Assembly: GCA_015499995.1 (NCBI GenBank)
Contig: JADNRV010000057.1
Span: 247,804 to 311,803 of the forward strand
Reading direction: 5' to 3'
DNA: 64,000 nucleotides
From: Flammula alnicola
Lineage: Eukaryota > Basidiomycota > Agaricomycetes > Agaricales > Strophariaceae
Below the pieces are notes generated by a model. That model worked only from the letters and a program-made list of their open reading frames with translations. It did not search any database and had not been told where the DNA came from. Position numbers and translations under genes: made by a program. Positions 24,720 to 36,302 of this stretch are shown one piece after another (the first letter of the stretch is position 1; the number at the start of each line of letters is the position of its first letter).

Positions 24720-26460
24720 GGTATCATCTTGCCACAATCGGAATCCTACCAAGTCGATACTTGTTGCAACTGCGTGAACAAGTGCGACGTGGTGGGCAAG
24801 AACACGTAAAGTGCACAATACACATCACGGAAAGACGCTGAAAAGTCACGCCTACCAACCTGTGGGTGAACACGGAACAATGCGACACCACGCGTACGAG
24901 GGACATTCTAACACGAAAAATTGTCCATGAACGTGAAAGAACGTTAAGAGAAGAGAGGGATAAGCCACGCTTAAATGGACTGAACACATAGCTCGGCTCC
25001 TCGAGCGGTAATACATAGACGTCAGATTGATCAGTCATGTAGCCCGCACCCAAAAGACAAAGCGACCATGACGCAAACTGCGGCAACGGTATTGTGCAGG
25101 CGTTTCTTCGCACTTCGACAGTACAAATGACACGGCTGACAAGCTGGAGACACGGTAGAGACGAGGCAGGAAAGGAACAGGGATGACATCGACAACGCGC
25201 TTCCATGATTAAGAACACCAAAAAAAGCCTTTAAAGCAGAAAAATATCAAGGAAAGACGCGGAAAAAGCCACGCCTACACATCGGGTTTTCCATATCTCC
25301 AATCTTTGACGCCCGACTCGCATTGCCGCTGGGACAGCGGTCAGAAAGAGAGAAACAAGCATCTCCGCCCTATGCCAAACTCGGAAAGGAGCGGCAAGAG
25401 TGGCCTGTAGGATGACAGATGGCCCGACGGCGGTGTACGAGCGTGAAGTGATGGGAGAAGTCATTGTCCATAGCTGCATGAACGCTTGCGATAAGGGGGA
25501 GGAAAGAGAATGAGAACACGGAAAAACGAAGGTGCAAGAACATCAAGAAAAGAGAGGGCAAAGCCGAGATTAAAACATAGTCGTTAGACCTGCGGTCTTT
25601 CACGTCCCAACCACAGCGGCGCATACACCACGCGTGAGCTTTGTCTTTTGGAGATCAGGCACCTCCGCATCGGCCAAACTCAGAGAGAAGCAGCAGGAGG
25701 GGTCTGCATGATGACAAACAACCAGACAGCGGTGTAGGAACGCTAGGTTGGGGGATGAGGGGACCGCAACCGCGAGAAATATGCGGTATCAACATGGAAG
25801 ATGAGGATGTAGAAGAAAAAAGGAAGGAGGAAAAGGGAGGAGGGGCGTATGGCCCCAAAAGAGCGGTGGTGGCTCCAACAACTCTGGCTGACCTTGATGA
25901 GAGGAGCTAGGGACAAGGTGGGAAATCATCCAATACGCGACAGAAGACACTGGCAGTCGAAAGATAGAAAGTAAATGGGGCAGCAGTTCGGCTCACCAAC
26001 GGCGATATGTAGATGTCAGCCGTAATACACGCCGTAGAAATGATCCTGATGCCAACTGCAACGACGATGTTGCGCAGGCGTTCAGTCGCATCTCGATAGG
26101 AAGAGCGATACAGTTGACACTGCCAGAGTCCGTGGAGGAGATGACGTAAAAGAATAGGAGTGACGACGAAGAGCCATAGAAAAACGGACGTGTAAGAACC
26201 AGATCTAGGGTTGCTGAGATGGAAAGCAGGTGGAGGTGACGGCGGGGCCCAGTTCGTCGGCGAGCCCTGCTCAGCAGACGATGGATGGATGAGAGAAGAT
26301 GTGAGGAGGATACGACGTGGAGAGCACAGCGCCAGCGAAGGCGGATACTAGTGATCAGATAATCGATAGCGTCACAATCGGTCCGTGCGCATAACACACG
26401 TGAGTTGACCAAAGTCGAACAGGCGACTTCAAAGACGAAAACATATGCATTTCCTAGTAA
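24720..26460 (-). repeat. dispersed repeat copies 5 and 6 (adjacent, rearranged)
   Basis: Blocks of the repeat occur here at least twice. The DVYVLPLEEPSYVFSP block (compare ADVYGPPIEEPEYVF in copy 2) is at about 24985-25015. The block at 25045-25445 is a near copy of 20330-20735. The conserved block with CCTGTAGGATGACAG (25355-25445) recurs at 25658-25745. The hydrophobic block LWLFVVTPILLRHLLHGLW and then ERLRNIV is at 26060-26180, with the 5' side near 26290-26400 (GGTCCGTGCGC). No complete frame. Confidence 0.5.
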
Positions 26461-26464
26461 ACAT

Positions 26465-26640
26465 TTTCTACAGAGTTCAGACACCGCTCCGAGAAACTGC
26501 ACTCCCCGGAGAGAGAGGTATATGGAGGGCCGCCATCGACAACGGGTCCATTGGCGAGATTGAGCTAGACCTCAGTGGGGTCGACGCGTCCTGCAAACGA
26601 TTTGGTAGAATATCGTTAGTAGGTAAGAGACTGGGTGCCG
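26465..26640 (-). pseudogene. fragment of the 103-residue protein gene
   Basis: The C-terminal half only, with the same 5' junction as 21845-22040 (both continue into sequence around GGTAAGAGACTGG). It sits about 60-100 bases upstream of the 5' box remnant of repeat copy 6 on the same strand. Confidence 0.6.
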
Positions 26641-26749
26641 GATTCCTACGAGACTCGATACCCGTTGCAACAGCACGAGCACTGAACAACTGCGACGCCA
26701 TGCGCAAGAACACGAAAGGTGCACCAGAAATGTGACAGAACACTAAGGA

Positions 26750-26921
26750 AAGATGCGGGAAAGCCCTCCTATCCCTCAGGCCCAACACGCACCGCAGCTG
26801 GGACTCCTTACCAATGATAACAGGCATCTCCGCATTTTCCAAACTCGGAGAGGAGGGGCTTTGGGAGGGGCCTGGAGGTCGAGGATGGCCAGACAGCGGT
26901 GTATGGGCGTGAAGGTGTGGG
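26750..26921 (-). repeat. further copy of the conserved repeat block
   Basis: The segment 26820-26915 carries the block CAGGCATCTCCGC...GGAGGGGCCTGG...GACAGCGGTGTATGGGCGTG also found at 7793-7880, 20646-20735, 25355-25445, 25658-25745 and 28458-28535. The TIR element begins immediately after it. Confidence 0.5.
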
Positions 26922-26923
26922 TA

Positions 26924-28220
26924 TGGTTCACCAAATGCACCATAACTAAAAATAGCCCCCCGCTCATACTCGGTCCCCCCCCCCACAGACCGTAACTTAG
27001 TCTTACTGCTCAGCAGCCCTAAGAATAAATAACTACCTCTTCTTAGTATATTCCTATCAGAATAGTTGATCGAACATAGAGCAAAGCTGTTAGTAACGCA
27101 AAATTAAGTCTCTGAGTCATTGCAACAGGTGAGTTAGGAAGGATCTTCATTTGCAGCATAATGTGGTACTTATAGCATGGCAGTGCATCAATGTTAACCA
27201 ATCAGTGGCACATCCTTGCAGTCCATCAAGTCATACCAATGAGCAATGCTAGGTAATGCTCGCCAAAAGGCCGAAGAGTACTTATGGAAAGCTGGACTAT
27301 CAAGGGACTATCAAGGGTCCAAAGGCATTGTCAAATACATCATGGTGAGTGATGCTGCAGTTTGTTGATCCACCCGAGTTGTATTTATCTTGTCAGAACC
27401 TCAGAAACCTACTTATGAGCCGTTGTAGAGAGCGACATAGGCGAGCCATATGACGTAGTGTGCAACGCATTTGCCACAAAGTCACGTGTGGCAAAGCAGT
27501 TGCATCAAATTCCCACCACCTTGGCGCGCACATGAGCTCATCTTTCCTACCCCATTCTTATTGTAGCGCTTCATCCAAGTACTGGTATTAAACAAAAATT
27601 GGTAGATAGGTTCTCTAGTACAGTTTAAACGATGACATGCTGGAAAATAATCCATCCTGTGATTTTAAGCTGAGGTATTAACCGTGCGCTTGCGAACAAC
27701 TTCAAAACAGGCTTAGTCTGCATTGCAGACTCAAGAGAAGTGACCGTCTCACAAGAGTTATTACGCTCTTCTATGGTAATAAGAAATTTTATAGAAGCTC
27801 TAAAGATCATATCACATAATGAAAATCTCTCAAAGTAAATTATGACCAGCTCTCTTTATTGTAGTCTGCTCAGTGACTGGGCGGAACAAGCTGCATACGG
27901 CATTGAGAAGTGAAAGTCTCGCACTAAATATACCCACAGAATATGCATTAGTTGATTTCTATGGAATATAAAAGATGACAATTAAATTGTACTGATACTA
28001 GAGTAAGCTCAAATGAATGTATATCTCCAATAACTCAAAAATTAGCCAATTTCTCTCATGAGAGGCCCCTCAACGATCTCAATATTTACACGGAAGATAT
28101 ATATTTATGCTCTGTACTAATACAAGTGCTGCTGAGCCATGAAAATGAAGTTACGGTCTGTGGGGGGGGACCGAGTATGAGCGGGGGGCTATTTTTAGTT
28201 ATGGTGCATTCGGTGAACCA
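26924..28220. mobile_element. 1.3-kb non-autonomous DNA transposon with ~75-bp terminal inverted repeats, TA target duplication
   Basis: The left end reads TGGTTCACCAAATGCACC and continues through a C-run to ACAGACCGTAAC near 26995. The right end is its reverse complement, ending GGTGAACCA at 28220, with one substitution in the first 20 bases and a C-run of ten on the left against eight on the right. TA flanks both sides (26922-26923, 28221-28222), as for Tc1/mariner-superfamily insertions. The 1.15-kb interior is AT-rich, with no frame longer than about 60 codons and no DDE/D transposase, so it would depend on an enzyme from elsewhere. It sits inside the dispersed repeats. The nearly identical ends suggest recent movement. 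Confidence 0.88.
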
Positions 28221-28222
28221 TA

Positions 28223-29715
28223 GTGTGGGAGAAGAAGGGACTCATCCGCCGAGATTCGTCGTACATAGTAGGTCCGTGAACACCGAACAATGCGACACAA
28301 TGCGCACAAGGGAAATAAGAACACGAAAAATGAGCTATAAACGTCAAAGAAAGACAGACAAGCCAAATCTACATATCCCAGTTGCAATAAGTATCTGAAG
28401 TCTTTCATGAACCACTGCGCAGCGGCGCATACACGAGTCGGCTCCCGACTGATCAGGCACCTCCGTCTTGGTCAAGCTCGGAGAGAAGCGGCAGGAGGGG
28501 CCTGAAGGATTGCTAGACGGCGGTGTATGAACGTGCTGCAGTGAATGAACATAGACAAATAGAATGTAAAAAAAGGGGGGGGGGGGGGGGGGGCGGGGGC
28601 GAAGGAAGAAAAGGTGGTCCGATCGCAATGAGATGGGCCAGAGAAGAGATGGGGAAATAAACGTGTCAAAACATCGAAAGGATAGAAAGGATGTGAAACT
28701 GAACACACAACTCGATGGCACCTAGACAATTCTGTACAATGAATAAGATATCAGGGCTGGACGTATGGGATGTGTTGGGCTCAGGACTCGGGAGAATTCG
28801 GGACAGAGACCGAAAACCTTTCGCTCGTACGACGGAGAAGGTCCGTCACGCCATCCTTGCAGAGGATGAAATTAAATCACAAAGTCTGTCTGGATTCAAT
28901 CCTCTTGAGCGACCTAGATGGATCGTGGAACGAGAATGGCGTTGAGACGCGGGACATAAGGGGAAAGGGATAAGATCAAGAGGCACGGCTCCGGTTCACG
29001 AGAAGAGCGCAAAAACATAGCGGGTGAAGGCAAGGGAATTGACAATGAAATACGGAAGGAAGAGGGGCAGCCTCGCTGCTGGGCTGGGTCCGTAAACCTG
29101 CAAAGCTTCAAAGGTGCCTTGAATCACACGTAATCTCGAAGAAAGAACAAGGAAGGCGTGAACCACAGCGCGATTGATTATGTTGCGTACGCACTCAGTA
29201 CTCATCTCTAATCGCTGCTCGATGCGTCTGTACACGCGGTCACGTCAATGGAGGCTACAGAGGCTACAGAAACATTCCGTAGAAGAAGAAAAGACGAAAA
29301 AGAGGATGAGATTCAGAGGGGAAAACGCACTTGTAAAACGTATAATGAGATGGCCAACCGTCGCGGCGGAACTAAATGCTTTCAGCTTGTACTAACAACA
29401 AGGGGTTACCGGTTACCGTTGATCTATGACGCCGTTATTGGTGCCTCTCAGGTGAAAGCAAGGGCGGCAAAGGCAAGAACAACTTGGCTTTGACATGATT
29501 CGCAACGGCTTGCAGGGTCTAAATCGATAGAAGTGATAAGAACACCGCTAGATGGCGTTTGGTGCATGCAAGCTCGCCTTGCGTGGTGGGGAGACATTTC
29601 GAGAAGCAGAGTGACGGTGAGGAAGAAAGAGGGATATGATGGGCAAGGAGAAAAGATCAGGTCCGTGCGCTCTTATGTTGTCAAACAAACAGTCACGTCA
29701 TCGATGAATAAGCTG
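28223..29715 (-). repeat. dispersed repeat copy 7
   Basis: The 5' box is at 29658-29712 (GATGACGTGACTGTTTGTTTG, trimmed; then AAGAGCGCACGGACC). A block encoding ...RNIINRAVVHAF and EALQVYGPSP at 29110-29180 parallels RPRNIV and ADVYGPPIEEP of copy 2. The conserved block is at 28458-28535. The copy includes a G-run of 19 (28575-28593). Confidence 0.5.
28575..28593 (+). repeat. poly-G tract, 19 bases
   Basis: Nineteen uninterrupted G, then C and GGGGG. Such tracts are unstable and hard to sequence, so the exact length is uncertain. Confidence 0.9.
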
Positions 29716-30165
29716 TGTGTAGTTCCGACCTCTGCGGTGGTACAGGCATTACGACGCCTCGCTCGTGTAAATATCGTGCTGGACAATGCTACACTGACAC
29801 AGTGCTCCAGTACCGACTAATCTTCATGCTCATGACCTACGAACGACCGATCATCACTGTGTCCCGCGTGAGCCCCTTCACTTGAGCGCACTTGTATTAC
29901 GGATCGACACGCACATCTGAATGTCGTGTTAACGTTTGTGATATTTTAAACGTTAGCCTGGGCTCCTGAAGGGAGCCGATTCATATTTCCTAGTAAAACA
30001 CAAGTCACGACTTCGTATTTGCCGCCATAACCTACCTCTGCGAACTCTGACCAGCCCAGCATTTGGTTCCCTTCCCAGAGCAGCTCGGATTCTTGCTGCC
30101 TGAAGCACGAATTAGCACAGTTACCGCATAGGTCAGATTAGAAAAGAAAACTGACTTAGTTTGAG
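29716..30165. other. spacer between repeat copy 7 and the broken 103-residue gene
   Basis: The segment around 30070-30115 (CCCAGAGCAGCTCGG and CTGAAGCACGAATTAGCAC) recurs at 5885-5930 and 7462-7500. It is therefore part of the same cassette: the 3' flank of the 103-residue gene. Nothing else is recognised. Confidence 0.5.
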
Positions 30166-30169
30166 TCCA

Positions 30170-30448
30170 GACACCGCTCCCGGAGAGAGCGGCATATCAA
30201 GCACACCACTGACGGGGCCATTAGCCAGCTTCAAGCTCGACCGTGGATGAGTCGACGCGCCCTTCGAATGACCTCGTCGAGTTGAGGTTCTTCAAATCGC
30301 TGTAGGTGGTGCTTGCGGTATTGCAAGTGAACGCGGGTGCGCTGGAGGCGAAGCTGCCAGAGAAATTGTACATGAGCTCGTCGATGATGAAGGTCGCGGC
30401 GAAGCGGCCACCAGCGGTGGACTTGATGAAACCGACTGCGGAAGGCAT
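30170..30448 (-). pseudogene. 103-residue protein gene, frameshifted copy
   Basis: From ATG 30448 the frame reads MPSAVGFIKSTAGGRFAATF and stays close to the intact paralogues up to VELEAG, where one extra base shifts the frame into a stop. The lost tail can still be read in the next frame, but a further deletion of about 15 bases removes the STVSG part of the conserved SPGSTVSGSGVW. The 5'-leader intron of the intact genes is recognisable upstream (donor near 30510). It lies about 450 bases upstream of repeat copy 7 on the same strand. Confidence 0.8.
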
Positions 30449-30499
30449 ATTGTGTTGTGTTGGTGCTAACTGGGTAGTATAGGTCGTTAGCAAGAAATT

Positions 30500-30935
30500 A
30501 TGCGAGAACTCACATTAGAAATAGAGAGAAAAGCTCTTCTGGCGAGGTCGTTTAATCGAGTGCCCAGAACCGAGAATGTATACCTACGGTCGATGCCATG
30601 ACATTGCTGCACAATCGCGCCTTCGTCGACTATTCCCGAAACTAGGAAGAGAGGAATGGTGTGTGATCATAGATATCCCGATGATGGATGTTTGAGACGG
30701 GGGCGGTGAACAACAGGCACGATGAAAAAGCCGGCGGCACCGCCGCTGTAGGCAATTAGCAGACAATGAACTTGACACTGTCGAAATCTATGGACGATTA
30801 GGATAACAGGATGTGCAACGACAAATGTAGAATGGTAGATCTGACTGTCCAAATTGAATAGCATTCAAGTTGTCGCAGACGAAGATCCTCTTTCAGTCGG
30901 CGTTCGATGTAACTTGTGAAATTGAATGAAGAAAT
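30500..30935. other. intergenic, promoter side of the broken 103-residue gene
   Basis: No gene recognised. The segment at 30560-30900 contains only short frames. Confidence 0.4.
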
Positions 30936-31790
30936 AGGGCGCGCCCCTAAGGAAAAAGCCAAAAGTACAAAACTATGAACCCGATTTGCCGAAAACTATT
31001 TAATCTCCGTTTCACCCTAAGGAAGGCCGAACCACAATATAATCCAACCTATGACCATGAAATATATGTAACTCGTGGCGAACTCATGATACGTCCGCCT
31101 GGCCCTCGACGATGTTGGACTGGAGGTGCAATGTTAGAAAGAAATCTGGTGCAGTAGTAGAATAGACATTACCGACTAATAATCTTCGTAGTTCGCGAGA
31201 GCACCGAAGTTCTTGGCAGTGTACAAGTCGGCAATGGTCTGAGCAGCACCATCGGCAGTGGGGACCTTGATCTGCTTCGCTGCGCCGGAAGCATCCTCGT
31301 ACTTGAAGTAGGCGGGCGAGGAGCAGTTCGTGGCAGCCTCGGCGGCGGCCCTAGCCTCGATACCCCTCCTGCCTTGAGGAGAATGGAACCAGTTCATGTT
31401 CGTGGTACGCGTTCCGCCTCCGTTGAAGCACTTGGTGCCAGGGCCAAACAACGCGAAAAGGAACGACGAGCAGCCGTTGTTGGTGTATCCCTGTCCTTGG
31501 GTTCCCGACGGAAGGTTGTTGAATTGGACGGAGAACCCGAACCCGGTAGGGAGCGAGCAGCAGACATTACCGCCGTCGGTGCAGCCAAAGGCAGAGCCGC
31601 TGCAGGAGACGGTGCTGGCGAACCCTTCGTAGCTGACGGACTGGGCTACAGCGGGTGCTGCAAAGAGAGCAGCGGTGAGTGCGGTGAAGATAGTAGCGAG
31701 TTTGAGCTGCATGTTGTAGAAAGGCAGGAGATTTGTTTAGCTGGAGTTGTTTTGACTCGAGGCCTGCTTTTCAGCCTCGATTCATCTGCT
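30936..31790 (-). repeat. left arm of an inverted duplication
   Basis: This arm matches the reverse complement of 34970-35835. The coding part and about 80 bases of promoter are almost identical; the 3' flank is more diverged but still shares AGGGCGCGCCCCTAAGG at the outer end of both arms (30936 and 35835 sides). About 3.2 kb separates the arms. Confidence 0.85.
31176..31712 (-). CDS. secreted cysteine-rich protein, copy L
   Basis: An intronless coding frame of 178 residues. The signal peptide MQLKLATIFTALTAALFAAP is followed by AVAQSVSYEGFAS. Seven cysteines lie between residues about 36 and 130, including a CC pair in GGNVCCSLP. The middle is Gly/Asn/Ser-rich, then NMNWFHSPQGRRGIEARAAA marks a basic, possibly processed segment. 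The C-terminus is SSPAYFKYEDASGAAKQIKV and ends YEDY. No named family is recognised. Small secreted cysteine-rich proteins in basidiomycetes can be effectors or wall proteins; no such role is shown here. A hairpin-forming CGAGGC...GCCTCG lies about 60 bases before the ATG in both copies. It differs from copy R at only a handful of residues. Confidence 0.85.
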   Translation of the reverse strand: MQLKLATIFTALTAALFAAPAVAQSVSYEGFASTVSCSGSAFGCTDGGNVCCSLPTGFGFSVQFNNLPSGTQGQGYTNNGCSSFLFALFGPGTKCFNGGGTRTTNMNWFHSPQGRRGIEARAAAEAATNCSSPAYFKYEDASGAAKQIKVPTADGAAQTIADLYTAKNFGALANYEDY

Positions 31791-31799
31791 CTTAAATAC

Positions 31800-34700
31800 T
31801 GTTTTGTTTGCTCTATGGGAAATTTACGAGGATGGTGTATGAAATATGCAGGAGTTGGCCTCGTTTCGTCCAGTTCTCGTTCTCGGCACATTTCGTTCGC
31901 AGATACCTAACATGCTCACTTCCTGTGCATAACGGCAGACAATATTGCATCCAACTGGATGGCATCGCAGAAAATCAATTTGCGTGCTTGTGTAATATGA
32001 AACGGACTTCTTTCTATCCAAGGTCACGGAGAATCCTCTTCGCACGTTGAATAAATTTTGGATGGGGTTCCAAAGAGACAGTATGTGGGAAGGATGATCA
32101 CACGCGAGCTGGCGGAGTTGACCGGGATCACGAAGCATCACGAAGCATGCCTGAGCGTGCAGACCATTGGCATAGTGCTTCTAAATACTTACCAATCCAT
32201 CCCATGTAGACGTAGTCAAATAACTCCGTTTAAATGGGTGGAGCAGTCCGGCATGGCTTAACTCTAGGAAGCCGATCCTCGGAGACGCATCGAGCGGGCC
32301 GTGCGGTATAGCGTCGCAGGCCAGGAGGGTTGTATTCTGCGGTGAGTCCGGTGGCATCTATTTATGAACATGCCCAGCCTCTAGTCTAATCTAAGCGAGC
32401 CTCTAGCCAGACCTGCTACAATAGCGCTTGTGGTACTTCCATCGCTCTTATAATGGTTTACAATGTATTTACTCTTTGCCTTTGTGCAAATTTCTGCAGA
32501 ACAGCAAGCCGCTGCCATCAGTCTGGCCCTGGGTAAGTTGGCCGATGACACTAACACCTGAAAATAACAGGCACCTGCGCCAAATACTCAGACTACGGAA
32601 GGCAGACGACCAGTCGATCTTCCCTAAGAGAACGGAGGTTGGGGTATTCAAATTTCTTCCGGGCGTCCAGGTTTTCTAAAGTAATGTCTTTCTCCACCTT
32701 CAATTTCGCTTATCTGGCCACAACTTATGACCTCCACCGTCGTTTTGTAGTCAATACATTATTACCCAACGCATTTTGTACGAGGTCTTGTAAGAAGCTT
32801 CTCACAGATGGGGTATTTTTGTGTTTGACATGGACGTAATTACTGTTCAACCCATGTGGCCAGAATCATTCTCTCTCCGGTGTTTGATTTACAGCGCCAA
32901 AACGTTCCAGTCTTCCAGACGTTCTCGAGTGCAGATTTCGGTAGGATATCCAAAGGAGGGTCTACACTGGAAGCGAACTGGAACACGGAAATACCCGCAC
33001 GGAACTCGCTGAGCTTGTTTTGTGGATTTTGGCCTGGTGCAAATACACTCTATTTTCGCTCAGTGAGTGTACTTGGTGGACTGCCAAAAGATTGCTTTGC
33101 AAGTCAATATGAATGTTCATGTTCGCTTAATCTGAATAACAACTTATCTCCAACGTGGCTGGAAAGTGCAAAGAGTGTTCCCAGGATCCTAGTGCATACA
33201 TTTGTCCGGGGCCTGACCTTCTTCCAGTTCCATAGCTGCAGCGCTATGCAATGGCATTCCAACATGAGAATGTCCACGCACAGACTAAATTCATAGACAA
33301 TGTTGTTCTCTCGCTCTCCGAAAAGCAGCTTGCCTCTGAACGTTCTATGGCGTGGATGCACCTCATGATTCTCGAAAAAAACTCGTGTATTATACAGCCA
33401 TCGTTGTGAAACATCAGTGTTATTTCTCCCGACGCACATGCCCTCGACGAACAGGAAGCTCAATCGATCAAATTTAACGTTAACGTCAGGTCTTCATCAT
33501 GTGCTGTTTTTCGCTCTCTCCGTTGTTGTCGCTGCTGTACCGGCACGACTTTTGTTGTCCTTTCAGTGCTTCCCCCGTTCTCTTCCTTATCCCCACTATA
33601 TATTCGACGAGAACGATACCCCGAGACTTTGAACATGTTCAAGCATATTCGTCCGTTCTTTTTGTCTCTTCCATTGCTCTTCCAGACTGGAGAAACAATC
33701 GTCGAAACTTGATTTTGTCCAACGGGCGCCCTTCAAAGATATTTCTATTCCTTTAACTTCTCGATTTACATTGGGAATTTATTATTTGGTCTGTACCGGG
33801 GAGGAGGTTTGCCTTTTGTAATGATGAACATCAAAATGTATCCCTGAGCCACAGCATTTCAAGTTGAGATGGTACCATCTGATTTAGCGCTCAGAGTCAC
33901 ATTCGCAGAATCGCTAGTACCGATTAACATCGGTTGTCGCTCCGTATCTCCTCAGGCGCAGTCATTCTTGCATGTAAATTGGTCGCAAAGAGTCAAACGA
34001 GGTCAAAATCAACGCACTCATCATTAAAATATTTACCGAACTCATGAAGCCAGAACGTTTCTATACGCTCTCGACCTGGTCATAGAACTTGTACTAAATT
34101 TAATCGAGAAGCATACAAGGAAAACATCGGGAGTATTGTTGCCGACCCACTACACAACCCGGAAACTTAAGGAAGTACCCCAAATGGGGTTTAACTCAGG
34201 TACCGGTGCAGGTACATTGATTTCTGAACGCATGCACGCAAATTCCATTGTCGATCCCACCGTCATGCTTCAATTTGCTTATTCACGGTTCCATCAGACA
34301 AATTCGCACAGATTATAATCGCAATGCTATTCTGACTGTACTCAGCCGTGCTGCTAAAAATATCTTTCATCAGCCAGGAGTTAGGTGCCAGTTCACTGTG
34401 CCAGTCAGACGCCGCCTAAGAGTGGTACAGTCGTAAATATTGGCCTTTTTGACCAACAAGGGGCGAGGGGAGTGACCAAAATATTTGGTAGAGCCACAAG
34501 AAACTGCGATGAATAAATCTGATCAGAAACACTCAGAAGTTTACAAGCAAAGAAATGGGTCGTTGAAAACTGCGATAGACCAAGAACCTTCGTAATTTTG
34601 TCCCGTCAGCTGAGCAATGTATGTGAATACGTTGTGTTTAGATACAGTCGCGGCTGGCCAATGATGTTCTATATATAATTCTGTACTTGCGTGAGACGCA

Positions 34701-34960
34701 AAGAATCAGGGCTGGGGTATGTCCGTACTCGCCCGTGGAATTGATGCCCGTAAAACATAAGCATGAACCTTACGTTGGGCAGATGTGTGAAGCGACGTCG
34801 CTTGGAATAACATACAAAAATATCCGCCTGTATAGGAGGAGGTTGGGTCTTTGCGAATCTCAGTGCCAGTATCAGGTGAACCGCACAAAGTCATGCACAG
34901 GTCATCGATTAATCTACGAGGAAGTGTCATATGCGTCTGAAATTTCCCACTAAGAGAGAA
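31800..34960. other. spacer between the inverted arms, no gene recognised
   Basis: Only short frames occur in these 3 kb. The segment 32575-32685 has a diverged inverted copy at 59640-59750. The longest frame, 32856-33296 on the plus strand, resembles nothing I know and has a competing frame on the other strand. Confidence 0.45.
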
Positions 34961-34969
34961 GGTATTTAA

Positions 34970-35835
34970 GGGCAAACGAATCGAGGCTGAAAAGCAGGCC
35001 TCGAGTCAAAGCAACTCCAGCTAAACAAATCTCCAGCCTTTCTACAACATGCAGCTCAAACTCGCTACTATCTTCACTGCACTCACCGCTGCTCTCTTTG
35101 GAGCACCCGCCGTAGCCCAGTCCGTCAGCTACGAAGGGTTCGCCAGCACCGTCTCCTGCAGCGGCTCTGCCTTCGGTTGCACCGACGGCGGTAATGTCTG
35201 CTGCTCGCTCCCGACCGGATTCGGGTTCTCCGTCCAATTCAACAACCTTCCGTCGGGAACCCAAGGACAGGGATACACCAACAACGGCTGCTCGTCGTTC
35301 CTTTTCGCGTTGTTCGGCCCCGGCACCAAATGCTTCAACGGAGGCGGAACGCGTGCCACGAACATGAACTGGTTCCATTCTCCTCAAGGCAGGAGGGGTA
35401 TCGAGGCTAGGGCCGCCGCCGAGGCTGCCACGAACTGCTCCTCGCCCGCCTACTTCAAGTACGAGGATGCTTCCGGCGCCGCGAAGCAGATCAAGGTCCC
35501 CGCCGCTTCTGGCGCTGCTCAGACCATTGCCGACCTGTTCACTGCCAAGAACTTCGGTGCTCTCGCGAAATACGAGGATTATTAAATGGTACGTGTCACT
35601 CCTCTCCAACATAAACATTTCTAATCCCGGTGTGCAGACTACCTAACCCCAACGAAGAGCAGGCGGACGCACACCTGGTTCGCTCCGAACCCCATTTATT
35701 CCGTAGTCGTAAATAGGATAGTCTTGCGGTTCAGGCTTCAGTTTCGGTAGTAATCGGATAAACGGTCGTTTTAGCAATAGGTTCATCGTTTTGTACTTCT
35801 ATGGCTTGGTTTTTTCCTTAGGGGCGCGCCCTACA
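34970..35835 (+). repeat. right arm of the inverted duplication
   Basis: Reverse complement of 30936-31790. It includes the TATTTAAG-type core promoter near 34964, the hairpin and the complete coding frame. Confidence 0.85.
35049..35585 (+). CDS. secreted cysteine-rich protein, copy R
   Basis: 178 residues, intronless in the coding part, nearly identical to copy L. Visible differences: FGAPA for FAAPA in the signal peptide, ATNMN for TTNMN, a short changed stretch after KQIKV (PAASG for PTADG), LFTAK for LYTAK and LAKYEDY for LANYEDY. All seven cysteines are kept. A probable 3'-untranslated intron starts just after the stop (GGTACGTGTC, acceptor near 35638). The 103-residue gene at 36303-36614 is convergent with it. 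Function unknown; probably exported by the secretory pathway. Confidence 0.85.
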   Translation: MQLKLATIFTALTAALFGAPAVAQSVSYEGFASTVSCSGSAFGCTDGGNVCCSLPTGFGFSVQFNNLPSGTQGQGYTNNGCSSFLFALFGPGTKCFNGGGTRATNMNWFHSPQGRRGIEARAAAEAATNCSSPAYFKYEDASGAAKQIKVPAASGAAQTIADLFTAKNFGALAKYEDY

Positions 35836-36302
35836 ATTTTCCAGTTGAATATACTGCCTTTTTGTTTCTTTGGTCGTCTGTCGTCCATCGGGGCGGCAGG
35901 CTCTGTGGAGCATTCAGAGAACTGCCAGATAGTCATATTGCGATCCCGTTGCAATTCAATATCCAATGTTAGCCTGTTTGACAAGCTGTTCATAGTCCTG
36001 TATATGGTTTGGGGTTTTGAATAGCGTAGCCTGCCATTTCCCCTCTAGCTTGGATATGATCCATTTAGTTTCTTTCATCCCTTCGAGGGCGCTAGATTCG
36101 GGCACAATTGAGAGAACACAAATATAATGATTGCGGGGCTGGAGCAACAAAATATCCTAGACTGTCCTTGCCGCTCCGAGCAACTATCAGCCATCACTAC
36201 ACCGTCTTTCATCCCACTGAACGACGAAGACAGAGAGTCTGCAGTGCCTATTACGTCTACCATTCAACGACTAATCTGAGTAATGGTCAAGTCGAAACTA
36301 AC
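35836..36302. other. intergenic between two convergent genes
   Basis: Three-prime flanks of copy R and of the 103-residue gene. No exon recognised. Confidence 0.5.

Noticed and set aside
34950..35618. 222-codon antisense frame over secreted protein copy R (also 31374-31910 over copy L)
   Set aside because: Same explanation: a GC-rich shadow of the sense gene, which has a signal peptide and conserved cysteines.
35821..35831. GGCGCGCC palindrome in both inverted arms as a regulatory site
   Set aside because: Present because both arms are copies; no independent evidence of function.
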